Shown in pieces: positions 42,338 to 50,965 of a DNA stretch of 64,000 nt. Source of the stretch: Methylobacterium sp. J-067 (GTDB lineage Bacteria; Pseudomonadota; Alphaproteobacteria; Rhizobiales; Beijerinckiaceae). The stretch spans positions 1-64,000 of the forward strand of contig NZ_JAKSXZ010000044.1 of NCBI RefSeq assembly GCF_022829465.1, given 5' to 3'. The notes under the pieces were generated by a model. It was not told where the DNA came from and did no database searches. It saw nothing but the letters and a program-made list of their open reading frames with translations. How positions within the stretch are numbered: the stretch's first letter is position 1; every line of letters begins with the position of its first letter. Both the position numbers and the translations under genes were made by a program.

Positions 42338-42946
42338 ATGAAGCATCCCACAAGTCATCTGCTTCACGCTTACTGGGAAAAGCTCCGCGGTGATCGTGCC
42401 GCGCCGGAGCGGGCCGAAATTGAGCCTGGCGAAATCCGTCATCTTCTGGCGGATAGCCTGATCCTGGAGCTCGACGTGCCGGCGCGCTCCGCCATCATCC
42501 GCCTCGCGGGGACGCGGGTCTGCGCCCTGTACGGCCGGGAATTGCGTGGCCAGCCCTTCAGCGCCCTCTGGGGTGACCGGGCCTGCGACGCCTGGCGCCT
42601 CGCGGAGACGGTCGCCCTCGACACGCTCGGCGTCGTGGCGGGCCTGCGCGGCGTGAACCGCGCGGAGGAGGGGGTCGATCTCGAACTCCTGCTGCTGCCC
42701 CTGCGCCACCGGGGCCGCCCGCATGTCCGCGCCCTGGGCGCGCTGAGCTTCGTCGGGGCGCCGCCCTGGCTCGGCCTGAAGCCCGTGGAGCGGGCCGAGA
42801 CGACCTCCCTGCGCATCCTGGCGCCGCGCAGCCGCAGCGCCCGCCCGCCCGCCGCCGGGCCGGGCGAGGGCATTCGCCGCGTGTTGATGCCCGATGCACC
42901 GGTGCGGCGGGGGCACCTGATGGTCCATCCCGGCGGTCGCGCCTGA
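42338..42946 (+). CDS. PAS_5-family protein
   Basis: A 202-aa protein with one PAS_5-type domain: HLLHAYWEKLRGDRAAPERAEIEPGEIRHLLADSLILELDVPARSAIIRLAGTRVCALYGRELRGQPFSALW (the first half of the protein). Members occur almost only in alphaproteobacteria; in Caulobacter one (MopJ) links stress and redox state to cell polarity control. The rest is Pro/Arg-rich. ATG 42338 is preferred over a TTG at 42317. A PilZ gene follows 113 bases downstream. Confidence 0.82.
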   Translation: MKHPTSHLLHAYWEKLRGDRAAPERAEIEPGEIRHLLADSLILELDVPARSAIIRLAGTRVCALYGRELRGQPFSALWGDRACDAWRLAETVALDTLGVVAGLRGVNRAEEGVDLELLLLPLRHRGRPHVRALGALSFVGAPPWLGLKPVERAETTSLRILAPRSRSARPPAAGPGEGIRRVLMPDAPVRRGHLMVHPGGRA

Positions 42947-43059
42947 GCCGGTCCAACATTCTGACGAAAGAGCGACATGAACCGTGCCGGTGAAGGCTTT
43001 CCGTAACTCGTGATCACTACGGTTGCCGCAGCGAAGCTTACTCGGCGACTGATCTTGGC

Positions 43060-43695
43060 ATGATCGCGGTGGATGCCGGCCCACTCCAGACTTTGAGAAG
43101 TCGCCCCGTCGTGGGCGTGGCGTCGGACCGTCGCCAGCACCAGCGGGTGCGCGTGGCCGTGCTCGGCCGCTACATGCTCTCCGACCGGCGCGAATATCCC
43201 TGCCAGACCGTCGACATGTCGCCCGGCGGCGTCCGCCTGACCTGCGCCGTCCTCGGCGAGATCGGCGAGCGGGTGGTGCTCTATCTCGAATTCATCGGCC
43301 GGATCGAAGGGGTCGTGGCCCGGCACACGGCGGGCGGCTTCGCGGTGAAGCTCGCGGCGACGTCCCGCAAGCGCGACAAGCTCGCCTCCCAGCTCACGTG
43401 GCTCGCCAACCGCGAAATCCTCGGCCTGCCCGAGGGCCGCAGCCACGAGCGCGTCGTGCCGGAGAAGCCCGGCGTCACCCTGAAGCTGGAGAACGGCCGC
43501 GAGGTCATGGCGCGGCTCATCGACATCTCGCTGTCGGGCGCCGCCATCTCCTGCAACGCGACCCCGCCGATGGGCAGCATCGTCGTGGTCGGCAGCACGC
43601 CGAGTCGGCTGGTGCGCGTGTTCGAGGGCGGGTTCGGCGTGCAGTTCCTGCTGCCGCTCTCCCCCGACCGCTTCCACGCCGGGATGGTCCTGTAG
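43060..43695 (+). CDS. Double PilZ-domain protein (c-di-GMP binding candidate)
   Basis: A 211-aa protein with two PilZ-like units. The first has SDRRQHQRVRVAVLGRYMLSDRREYPCQTVDMSPGGVRLTC (RxxxR before a DxSxxG-type motif), which fits c-di-GMP binding. The second has VMARLIDISLSGAAISCNATPPMGSIVVVG (DxSxxG-type) but lacks a clear RxxxR and may be a non-binding partner. Such proteins adjust motility, adhesion or polysaccharide production. It shares a strand with the upstream PAS_5 gene. Confidence 0.85.
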   Translation: MIAVDAGPLQTLRSRPVVGVASDRRQHQRVRVAVLGRYMLSDRREYPCQTVDMSPGGVRLTCAVLGEIGERVVLYLEFIGRIEGVVARHTAGGFAVKLAATSRKRDKLASQLTWLANREILGLPEGRSHERVVPEKPGVTLKLENGREVMARLIDISLSGAAISCNATPPMGSIVVVGSTPSRLVRVFEGGFGVQFLLPLSPDRFHAGMVL

Positions 43696-43704
43696 GAGCC
43701 CGGC

Positions 43705-44286
43705 TCAGATCTTCTTGGCGAGTTCCGCCGCCGTCTGCTCCGGCGGGCGCGAGATGTCGAGGGCGCCGAGGAAGCGGTTCTGCGCGTCCATCACGTACAC
43801 GATCGCCGTGTGCTCCATGACGTAGTCGCCCTTCTGGTCCGGCACCTTGCGGGCATAGGCGCGGTAGGCCTTCTCGACGGCGGCGATCTGCTCCGGCGTG
43901 CCGGTGAGGCCGGTGATGCGCGGATCGAAGCTCGACAGATAGGTCTTCAGGCTCGCCGGATCGTCGCGCTCGGGATCGACGGTCACGAAGGCGACCTTCA
44001 TCGCCTTGGCCTTGGGGCCGAGGGCCGCCATCACGTCCGAGATCTGCTGCAGCGTCGTCGGGCAGACGTCGGGGCAATGGGTGAAGCCGAAGAAGACGAG
44101 GTGCGTCGCCCCGCTGAAATCCTTCTCCGTCACCGTGCGCCCGTCCTGGTTCACGAGGGTGAACGGGCCGCCCACGGTGGCGGTGCCGACGGACGTCGCC
44201 TCCGGCCGCAGCATCACGAAGGCGGCGGCGGTGATGCCGACGAGCCCCAGGCAGAAGGCGAGGAGCGGAATGAGGGCGCGGCGCAT
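43705..44286 (-). CDS. SCO1/SenC-family copper chaperone
   Basis: A 193-aa membrane-anchored thioredoxin-fold protein that delivers copper to cytochrome c oxidase. An N-terminal anchor (LIPLLAFCLGLVGITAAAFVML) is followed by FTLVNQDGRTVTEKDFSGATHLVFFGFTHCPDVCPTTLQQI, holding the CPDVC copper-binding cysteines. The third ligand His is in DYVMEHTAIVYVMD. Length is normal. It ends 9 bases past the convergent PilZ gene. The PRC-barrel gene lies 95 bases upstream on the same strand. Confidence 0.93.
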   Translation of the reverse strand: MRRALIPLLAFCLGLVGITAAAFVMLRPEATSVGTATVGGPFTLVNQDGRTVTEKDFSGATHLVFFGFTHCPDVCPTTLQQISDVMAALGPKAKAMKVAFVTVDPERDDPASLKTYLSSFDPRITGLTGTPEQIAAVEKAYRAYARKVPDQKGDYVMEHTAIVYVMDAQNRFLGALDISRPPEQTAAELAKKI

Positions 44287-44381
44287 GGCGTGATTAACCC
44301 CGGCACTGGTGTGCCGGGGTGGTGCACCGAACGAACCCGGTCTTCAAGCCCGCACGTCGCCGCCGGGCGGGGCGGACCCGC

Positions 44382-44873
44382 TCAGGGCTTGCGGGCGGGC
44401 TCGGCGGCCTGCGCGTCCTTCGGCTTCTCCTTGCCGAGGTAGATGTATTCCGGCGCCGCGCGGAGCTGGTCCTTCGTGGTGTCGATCGTGGCCTTCAGGG
44501 TGTCGTTGTCGCCCCGGCTGACCTTGATCGCGGTGGGGTCGATGGCGACGTACTTCGCGCCGATGCCGAGGAAGCCGCCGACGCCGACGATCCACGCCTT
44601 CACCTGCTGCTTCTCGTCGAGGACGAGGTCGGCGATCTGGCCGATCGTCTCGTTCGCGCCGTTGGTGACGCTGAGGCCCACGAGCTTGCTCGACACCATG
44701 TCGGAGGGCGCTTGGGCGACGAATTTCGGGCGCAGGTCGTCGGAGAGTGTCGCCGGCTTGGCGGCCACGGGACCGCCGGCCGCCGGGGTGTCGGCGTTCT
44801 GGGCGAGGGCCGGGACGAGGGCGGCGGTGACGAGGGCCGTCGCCAGGGCGACGGTCGCGAGCGGGTTGCGCAT
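44382..44873 (-). CDS. Exported PRC-barrel domain protein
   Basis: A 163-aa precursor with signal peptide (MRNPLATVALATALVTAALVPALAQ). The PRC-barrel covers about residues 55-130: VSSKLVGLSVTNGANETIGQIADLVLDEKQQVKAWIVGVGGFLGIGAKYVAI. The C-terminal region is basic. PRC-barrels bind proteins or RNA, and exported forms are common in alphaproteobacteria with no settled function. Divergent from trmL across 133 bases. Confidence 0.87.
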   Translation of the reverse strand: MRNPLATVALATALVTAALVPALAQNADTPAAGGPVAAKPATLSDDLRPKFVAQAPSDMVSSKLVGLSVTNGANETIGQIADLVLDEKQQVKAWIVGVGGFLGIGAKYVAIDPTAIKVSRGDNDTLKATIDTTKDQLRAAPEYIYLGKEKPKDAQAAEPARKP

Positions 44874-45006
44874 GGTGCGGGAGCCTTCCGGTCGGGCAGC
44901 CGCGTCGGCTGCGACGCCCGCTCAAGGGTCAGCGGCACCGCACGGTTCCACGCGCGATGTTGAAAACATTGCGCTTTGCCGGCTGAGCGGCGATAGCCCG
45001 TCCCCG

Positions 45007-45483
45007 ATGCCCCGCCTGACCCTCTACCAACCCGACATCCCGCAGAATGCCGGCACGATGATGCGCATGGCGGCCTGCCTCGGCCTGCCGGTGGAGATCG
45101 TGGAGCCGGCGGGGTTCGACGTGTCCGACCGGCACCTGCGCCGCTCCGGCCTGGATTATCTCGACCATGTCGCGATCACCCGCCACCGCTCCTTCGCGGC
45201 CTTCGAGGCGTGGCGCCGGGAGGCGAGGGTCCGCCTCGTCCTCGCCACCACGAGCGGCGCCGTGCCCTATACGGATTTCGCCTTCCGCCCCGGCGATTGC
45301 GTGATGGTCGGGCGCGAATCGGCCGGCGTGCCGGAGGCGGTCCATGCCGCCGCCGACGCCCGCGTTCTGGTGCCGATGCGCGCCGGGATGCGCTCCCTTA
45401 ACGTCGCCGTGGCGGCGGCGATGATCCTCGGCGAAGCCCTCCGGCAGGTCGGGGACGCAACGGATCGCCCCGAGCGGGCTTGA
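45007..45483 (+). CDS. trmL: tRNA (cytidine/uridine-34 2'-O)-methyltransferase
   Basis: TrmL methylates the wobble ribose of tRNA-Leu isoacceptors. The 158-aa SPOUT enzyme starts MPRLTLYQPDIPQNAGTMMRMAACLG. Knot motifs are LVLATTSGAVPYTDFAFRPGDCVMVGRESAGVPEAV and MRSLNVAVAAAMILGEALRQ. Length is typical. The start overlaps nothing upstream, but the stop codon overlaps the selO TTG start (TTGA), so translation may be coupled. Confidence 0.95.
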   Translation: MPRLTLYQPDIPQNAGTMMRMAACLGLPVEIVEPAGFDVSDRHLRRSGLDYLDHVAITRHRSFAAFEAWRREARVRLVLATTSGAVPYTDFAFRPGDCVMVGRESAGVPEAVHAAADARVLVPMRAGMRSLNVAVAAAMILGEALRQVGDATDRPERA

Positions 45484-46955
45484 CCCGACAGACCCCTTCA
45501 GCCCGCACCCACCCGAGAGACGCCTTGCCGGATCAGCTCCAACCCCGTCCGTCCCGCCGCCATGCCGATCTCGGGCCGGACTTCTTCGACGTCGTCGCCG
45601 CGGCGCGCTTCCCGAAGACCGTCCTGCGCCATCGCAACCAGCCCTGGGCCGAGCGGGTGGGCCTCGGCGGGCTGACGGACGAGGAGTGGGTCGCCCATTT
45701 CGGCCGGTTCGCGCCGCTGCCCGGCAGCTTCGAGGAGCCCCTGGCGCTGCGCTACCACGGGCATCAGTTCCGCTCGTACAACCCCGACCTCGGGGACGGT
45801 CGTGGTTTTCTCTTCGCGCAGCTCCACGATCTGAAGGACGGGCGGCTCCTCGATCTCGGCACCAAGGGCAGCGGCACCACGCCGTGGTCGCGCACCGCCG
45901 ACGGGCGTCTGACCCTCAAGGGCGGGGTGCGCGAGGTGCTGGCGACCTCCATGCTGGAGGCGCTGGGCGTCACCACGTCGAAGTCGTTCAGCCTGATCGA
46001 GACAGGCGAGGACCTGATCCGGGGCGACGAGCCCTCGCCCACGCGCTCCTCGGTGCTGGTGCGGCTCTCGCACGGGCATATCCGCATCGGCACGTTCCAG
46101 CGCTTCCTGGCGCTGGAGCAGCCGGAGAACGTCGGCAAGCTCCTCGACCACACCATCGCCACCCACATGCCGGACCTCTGGCGCGACAGCGTCGAGGACC
46201 GCGCCGCCGCCTTCCTGGAGGACGTGACGGTGCGCGTGGCGCGGATGGGCGCGCAATGGGCGGCGGCGGGCTTCGTCCACGGGGTCCTCAACACTGACAA
46301 CATCAACGTCACCGGCGAGAGCTTCGATTACGGCCCCTGGCGCTTCCTGCCGGCATTCGATCCGAACTTCACGGCGGCCTATTTCGACCAATCCGGCCTC
46401 TACAGCTTCGGCCGCCAGCCGGAGGCCCTGTTCTGGAACCTGTGTCGGCTGGCCGATTGCCTGCTGGCGCTCGCTCCGCAGGCGCGGCTGGAGAAGGCCC
46501 TCGAAGGGTTCGGCCCCGCCCTGCAGGAGGGCTTCGCGCAGGCCCTGTTCGCCCGGCTCGGCCTCGCCCCCGCGCCTCAGGCCGAGACCGACCGCCTCGT
46601 CGCCGCGATCTGGCGCTTCCTCGGCGACAGCCGGGCGCCGTTCGAGCGGTTCTTCTTCGATTGGCGTGGGGGTCTCGCCAGCGCGGAGCGTGCCGCCGCG
46701 AGCCCGAGCGCCAGCCATTACGCGGCCGAGGGCTTCGCCCCGGTGCGGGCCGCCTTCGAGGGCGTGGAAGCCTCGGCGGACGCACGCCTCGATCACCCGT
46801 ACTTCGCGGGCGAGCCCTGTACGATGCTGATCGACGAGGTCGAGGCGTTGTGGGCGCCCATCGTGGAGCGGGACGACTGGTCCGTCTACGAGGCCAAGCT
46901 CGCGCGGATCGGGGAGATGGCGGACGCCTACGGCACCGCGCTCGCGCCGGTCTGA
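45480..46955 (+). CDS. selO: SelO/YdiU protein adenylyltransferase (pseudokinase fold)
   Basis: SelO transfers AMP from ATP to serine, threonine or tyrosine of target proteins, with roles in redox stress. The 491-aa product starts at TTG 45480 overlapping the trmL stop. Motifs are LALRYHGHQFRSYNPDLGDGRGFLFAQL, LDLGTKGSGTTPWSRTADGRLTLKGGVREVL, RLSHGHIRIGTFQRF, FVHGVLNTDNINVTGESFDYGPWRFLPAFDP (catalytic loop and metal-binding Asn/Asp) and AAYFDQSGLYSFGRQPEALFWNL. No terminal selenocysteine or Cys-x-x motif is present. The 3' end overlaps a convergent small gene by 28 bases. Confidence 0.93.
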   Translation: MTRQTPSARTHPRDALPDQLQPRPSRRHADLGPDFFDVVAAARFPKTVLRHRNQPWAERVGLGGLTDEEWVAHFGRFAPLPGSFEEPLALRYHGHQFRSYNPDLGDGRGFLFAQLHDLKDGRLLDLGTKGSGTTPWSRTADGRLTLKGGVREVLATSMLEALGVTTSKSFSLIETGEDLIRGDEPSPTRSSVLVRLSHGHIRIGTFQRFLALEQPENVGKLLDHTIATHMPDLWRDSVEDRAAAFLEDVTVRVARMGAQWAAAGFVHGVLNTDNINVTGESFDYGPWRFLPAFDPNFTAAYFDQSGLYSFGRQPEALFWNLCRLADCLLALAPQARLEKALEGFGPALQEGFAQALFARLGLAPAPQAETDRLVAAIWRFLGDSRAPFERFFFDWRGGLASAERAAASPSASHYAAEGFAPVRAAFEGVEASADARLDHPYFAGEPCTMLIDEVEALWAPIVERDDWSVYEAKLARIGEMADAYGTALAPV

Positions 46956-47113
46956 TCGGCCTGCGCGGCGAGCGCCTCGGCCTCGATCCGGCGGCGCTCC
47001 TCGGCGTGGCCGGCGGCGATGGCCATTGCCATCAGGCGCTGCGTCAGGCGCAGCACCAGCCAGAACAGGGCGAGGCAGAAGAGGGTGGCGGCGGCGGCCT
47101 TGAGTGGATCCAC
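46928..47113 (-). CDS. Small single-span membrane protein
   Basis: A 61-aa product starting at GTG 47113 after a good ribosome-binding site (AGGGGAGA). One transmembrane helix (AAAATLFCLALFWLVLRLT) is followed by an Ala/Glu/Arg-rich cytoplasmic helix (AGHAEERRRIEAEALAAQA). No family recognised. It is convergent with selO (28-base overlap) and divergent from the 47184 gene. Confidence 0.6.
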   Translation of the reverse strand: MDPLKAAAATLFCLALFWLVLRLTQRLMAMAIAAGHAEERRRIEAEALAAQADQTGASAVP

Positions 47114-47183
47114 GCGTCTCCCCTATTGCGGCAGGGCCGACCGGAGTGATCGGTTGCGCCCCACATAGATCAGGTGCCCCCGG

Positions 47184-47411
47184 TTGCGCGAGACTTTCCA
47201 TATCGAAGTGATCGGGCCGGATGGCGAGGAGGTCGTCACCCGGATCTCCGTGCGGGTCGCGAATGTGGAGAGCGCCCAGGAGCGCGCCCTGCGCTTGTTC
47301 GCCCGCGCGCGGGTGCCCCAGCGGCGGGACGAGCCCGCCCAGGCCGTGCGGGTGATCGACGGCGCGGGCCGGGAAGTGTTCCACCGCACACGGTTCGAGG
47401 AAGGCGACTGA
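47184..47411 (+). CDS. Small hypothetical protein
   Basis: A 75-aa product starting at TTG 47184: MRETFHIEVIGPDGEEVVTRISVRVANVESAQERALRLFARARVPQ. Charged, no signal or membrane segment, no family recognised. It ends 6 bases before the convergent acetyltransferase gene. The TTG start and lack of motifs lower confidence. Confidence 0.5.
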   Translation: MRETFHIEVIGPDGEEVVTRISVRVANVESAQERALRLFARARVPQRRDEPAQAVRVIDGAGREVFHRTRFEEGD

Positions 47412-47417
47412 CGGCGC

Positions 47418-48626
47418 CTAGCCCTTCGCGCGGCGTTCCCGAAGCCTGAGTCGCAGCCGCGCCACCCTCTCGCGCCCGCGCTCCAGCCGGGCGGCGAGGG
47501 GGAAGAGCGGATCGCGCCCCGATTCGATCAGACGGTGGGCGATGGCCCGGCGCTCCGTCCAGAACAGGGTGGCGAGTTCGAAATCCGGCGGCGCGCAGGA
47601 ATCGATCCGGTCGATGCCGGAGGTCGCCAGCACCGCCTCGGTGAGGCGGTGGACCAGTTGGACGCCTGTCGCGACGGCCGGGTCGGTGTCGTCGTGGGCG
47701 ACCTTCAGGACGAAGGCGTCGCGGCCCGCGAGGGGCAGGACCATCGAGGCGAGGATCGTGTCGCCCCGGTGGAGCCGCGCGATCCGCACCCGCCCCCGTT
47801 CCGCCAGGGCGGCGACGGCGGCGCGCAGGAGCGCGGCCTCCTCCGGCCGTTGGGCGAGGGCGGTGCCGGCGCGGCCTTTCCAGCTCGCGGCCTCCAGGGC
47901 GATATGCGCGTTGAGGGCGGCGGGGAAACCCGCCGGATCGGCCAGCATCGTGAAGGCGACAGGGCCGTCCGCGTCAAGGCGACGGCGGGCGCGGCGCAGC
48001 CGGCGACGGCGGTTGCCGGAGAGGTGGTCGAGATAGGCGCCCCGCGCCGCCGGATCGAGCCCGGCGGCATCCAGCAATCCCCGGTCATGCGCCCAATAGG
48101 CGTCCTGCCGGACGCCCGCGTCGTCAAGGAGGACGCGGAAGGGGCCGTCGGCGGGGGCGTTCTGCAGGAGCAGGCGCGGCGGCTCGCCGAGGGCCTGCGG
48201 CGCCGCGAGGAGCGCGGCCAGGGCGGCGGCAGGATCCTCTCCGTCGAGGAGGGGGATGCCGAGGGGCGCGTAGCCGTGGGTCCAACCCATCAGCACCGGC
48301 AGGGGCAGGCCCCAGCGGCGGGCGACTCGGCGATGCGGCCACGCCGCCAGAAGGCGCGCGCCCGGTTCCTCCGGCGGCCTGTCCGCCACGAGGAGCATCC
48401 GTACCCCGGCGCCGAAGGCCGGCGCGGCGGCCAGGGCGTAGGACGCCTCGTAGAACGGGTTGGCGACGAGGGCGCGGGCACCCAGCGCCTCCCAGGCGGC
48501 CACCCAAGGTGCGGCGGGGTCGAGGGGCCGGATCGCGGCGACGAGCCCGCCGGGCAGGGGCGCCGTCACGAAAGGGGAACGGGTGTCCGGCAGGGGTGCC
48601 TTCGGCATCGGGGCGGGGGCGATCAT
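47418..48626 (-). CDS. GNAT-like acetyltransferase (FemAB/BcsL type)
   Basis: A 402-aa protein with the Acetyltransf_6/FemAB-like arrangement: an N-terminal half with FYEASYALAAAPAFGAGVRMLLVADRPPEE and LMGWTHGYAPLGIPLLDGEDPAAAL. The C-terminal half has HLSGNRRRRLRRARRRLDADGPVAFTML and ARLHRGDTILASMVLPLAGRDAFVLKVAHDDTDPAVATGVQL. Proteins of this sort decorate polysaccharides or lipids. The start overlaps the stop of the flippase gene (ATGA), so the two are one translation unit and probably one surface-polysaccharide step. The exact acceptor is unknown. Confidence 0.78.
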   Translation of the reverse strand: MIAPAPMPKAPLPDTRSPFVTAPLPGGLVAAIRPLDPAAPWVAAWEALGARALVANPFYEASYALAAAPAFGAGVRMLLVADRPPEEPGARLLAAWPHRRVARRWGLPLPVLMGWTHGYAPLGIPLLDGEDPAAALAALLAAPQALGEPPRLLLQNAPADGPFRVLLDDAGVRQDAYWAHDRGLLDAAGLDPAARGAYLDHLSGNRRRRLRRARRRLDADGPVAFTMLADPAGFPAALNAHIALEAASWKGRAGTALAQRPEEAALLRAAVAALAERGRVRIARLHRGDTILASMVLPLAGRDAFVLKVAHDDTDPAVATGVQLVHRLTEAVLATSGIDRIDSCAPPDFELATLFWTERRAIAHRLIESGRDPLFPLAARLERGRERVARLRLRLRERRAKG

Positions 48627-50038
48627 GCCGCGAGCCGGCGGCGGATCGCCCCCGCCAGACCGAGCATGTCGAGGCGCCACGCCACCGCGACGAAGGCTGC
48701 GCCGAGGATGAGCATCCCGAGCACCTGCCCGGGCGGCTGCGTGCCGCCGGGCAGGAGGCCGATGCCGATCACCGCCAGCCCCGCCGCGAGGGCGGCGGCG
48801 AGGATGCCCGCCATGTCGGCCAGCGGCAGGGGCATGGCGGTGCCGGCCCTCTTCGCGCCGACGATGAGGACGAGGCAGGCGGCGGCCTGCCCACCCGCGA
48901 AGGCGAGGGCCGCGCCCATGGCGCCGAGCCTGGGGATCAGCAGCAGCGAGGCCGTGGCCACCGTCACGAGGGTGGCGAGGGCGGCGGCCGCCTCGAGCCG
49001 GCTGGTGCGGGTGAAGTAGATGACCTGCCCGAAATAATACGAGCGGAACATCATCAGGATGCTCGCCAGGATCAGCACCGGGGCGAGGCGGCGCGCTTCT
49101 TCGCGGTAGCCCGGTCCGAGCAGGATCGTCACCACGAGGTCGTCGAAGCACAGGAAGAACACCGCGCCGAAGGCGGCGATGGCGGTCATGGACCGCGCGG
49201 CGTCGCAGAGCACGCCCGAGGCCACCGCCATGCCGCCGAGCCGCGCCTCACGCTTGGCGATGGACATCAGCGAGAGGGCCAGCGCCTCCCCGAACACGAT
49301 GAAGCTCTGGCGCAGGAAATCCGCGATGGCACCGTAGGCGCCGAGACCGGCAGGGCCGACGGTCTTGGCGATGATCAGCCGGTCGAGGCTCTGGGCCAGC
49401 GCCGCCGTGGCGAAGGACAGGACCAGGGGCCAGCCATAGGCGAGGAGGCGCAGGGCCTCGTCGCGGCTCCCCGATCCACGCATCAGCGGCGCGATGGTGA
49501 CGAGGGCGGGCAGTGAGCCCAGCGCGTTCGCCGCCGCGATGGCCATGGCGAGGTCGACCGGGTCCCCCGTCGCCTTGAGCACGATGCTGCCGAGGGTGAG
49601 CATCAGCACCGCCCGGCACAGCACGGCGGCGGCCACGGCGCCCGCCGCGAGGCGGGTGCGGGCGATCTCGGTGGAGCCCTCGAACAGGACGAAGCCCATC
49701 GCCAGCATCAGGATCGCCCCCGCCGCCGCAGGAGCGATCAGCCCGAGGAGCGCGGCGAGCCCGGCGGCAGCGCCCGCGAGCAGCAGCGAGCCGCCGAGGA
49801 GGCGCACCACCGTCCCGATCTGCGCCGAGGCGCGGGCCTCGTCGTAAAGGGCGAAGAACGCGAATTTCGGCCATTGGCAGGTCGCGCCGTAGAGCACGAG
49901 CGCCCAGGAGAGCAGGTACAGGTAGCTGCCGTAGATCTCGGTGGGCGCGAGGCGCGTGAACACCGCCACGGAGGCCATGTTCAGGGCCGCCGCGACACCG
50001 CGCGAGCCGACATAGATCAGACTGTGCCGAGCGATCAT
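48623..50038 (-). CDS. Polysaccharide/lipid flippase-like membrane protein (Wzx/MATE-like)
   Basis: A 471-aa protein with about 12 hydrophobic helices, beginning MIARHSLIYVGSRGVAAALNMASVAVFTRLAPTEIYGSYLYLLSW. This Wzx/RfbX-like N-terminus belongs to the MOP superfamily of flippases. No ATPase domain. The coupled downstream acetyltransferase suggests export of an acyl-decorated surface glycan. No glycosyltransferase genes accompany them here. Confidence 0.82.
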   Translation of the reverse strand: MIARHSLIYVGSRGVAAALNMASVAVFTRLAPTEIYGSYLYLLSWALVLYGATCQWPKFAFFALYDEARASAQIGTVVRLLGGSLLLAGAAAGLAALLGLIAPAAAGAILMLAMGFVLFEGSTEIARTRLAAGAVAAAVLCRAVLMLTLGSIVLKATGDPVDLAMAIAAANALGSLPALVTIAPLMRGSGSRDEALRLLAYGWPLVLSFATAALAQSLDRLIIAKTVGPAGLGAYGAIADFLRQSFIVFGEALALSLMSIAKREARLGGMAVASGVLCDAARSMTAIAAFGAVFFLCFDDLVVTILLGPGYREEARRLAPVLILASILMMFRSYYFGQVIYFTRTSRLEAAAALATLVTVATASLLLIPRLGAMGAALAFAGGQAAACLVLIVGAKRAGTAMPLPLADMAGILAAALAAGLAVIGIGLLPGGTQPPGQVLGMLILGAAFVAVAWRLDMLGLAGAIRRRLAA

Positions 50039-50153
50039 GGCATCGCGTTCGGTGCGCGGCCCGAATCCCCGGATGGGGCGAGTCCGTGCTGTCGTGGGTC
50101 GAAACGGAGGGCGGGGCTGTGGGTCACGCCGCTCCGGTGCAGGGGCCGTGCCG

Positions 50154-50906
50154 TCAGGCGGCGCCCCGCGTGCCGACCTCGCCGCCGCCGTCTACGAAGG
50201 CCTTCAGCTCGTCGAGGGAGGCGAAGGTGAAGCGCCCGTTCGGCGTGTCCGCCTCGATCGCCCCGTCATCGAACATCATGTAGGTGTTGCCGCCGGAGCT
50301 GTAGCGCCCGACCACGGCACGCTCGGGCTTCGCCTCGGGGGCGGCGTCGAGGCTCGACCGCAGGGCCGGCTCCGGCGCGGGCTCCGGCGCCACCGGCTCG
50401 GGGCGCCCCGGTACGAACAGATCGTCGGCGGTCTCCGCGACGACCGGCTCCGGCTTGGTGGGCGCCTCGGGCGGCTTCACGTCCGCCGGGGGTTTCGCCG
50501 GCGTGGCGAGGCCCGGCATCGGCAGTTCCGGCTCGACGGCCAGGGGGCGCGGCGGCAGGACGAGGGAGGGCTCGATCCGCGTGCGATCCGAACCCATGCC
50601 GACCACGGGCGGGACGGGCACGGCCGCCGACAGGTCGTGGCCGACCTCGGGAGCCGGCAGGTCCGGCACCCCGACGGGCGCGGCCTCGGCGCGGACCGCG
50701 CCGTCGCGCAGGACCCTCTCGATGCGGCGCAGCCAGGTGGCGACGACGGCGAGGCCGAACAGCAGGATGCCGGAGGAGGCGACGACGGCGCCCCCATAGA
50801 CCATCGCCATCCCGCTTTCGAGACGCACGTAGGGGAAGCCCTCGACGACGGCGATCACCCCGGCGATGAGCATGGCGGCGGCGAGCGCGAACAGCGCAGC
50901 GATCAT
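50154..50906 (-). CDS. Membrane protein with Pro-rich linker and small C-terminal domain
   Basis: A 250-aa protein starting MIAALFALAAAMLIAGVIAVVEGFPYVRLESG. Two transmembrane helices (about 2-22 and 36-58, VYGGAVVASSGILLFGLAVVATWL) are followed by an acidic Pro/Ala-rich linker. A compact C-terminal segment ends it: RYSSGGNTYMMFDDGAIEADTPNGRFTFASLDELKAFVDGG. The ending resembles small sensor or stomatin-adjacent domains, but no named family is assigned. It is divergent from sodB; a 20-base palindrome lies between them. Confidence 0.72.
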   Translation of the reverse strand: MIAALFALAAAMLIAGVIAVVEGFPYVRLESGMAMVYGGAVVASSGILLFGLAVVATWLRRIERVLRDGAVRAEAAPVGVPDLPAPEVGHDLSAAVPVPPVVGMGSDRTRIEPSLVLPPRPLAVEPELPMPGLATPAKPPADVKPPEAPTKPEPVVAETADDLFVPGRPEPVAPEPAPEPALRSSLDAAPEAKPERAVVGRYSSGGNTYMMFDDGAIEADTPNGRFTFASLDELKAFVDGGGEVGTRGAA

Positions 50907-50965
50907 TGTACACTCTGGACGCGGGCCGAGAGGGCCCCGAAATCGCCGGCACGATAAGGCGCTGC

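Noticed and set aside
45498..47384. Minus-strand frame of 628 codons opposite selO
   Set aside because: Shadow of selO; His/Arg/Leu-rich translation typical of antisense frames in high-GC DNA.
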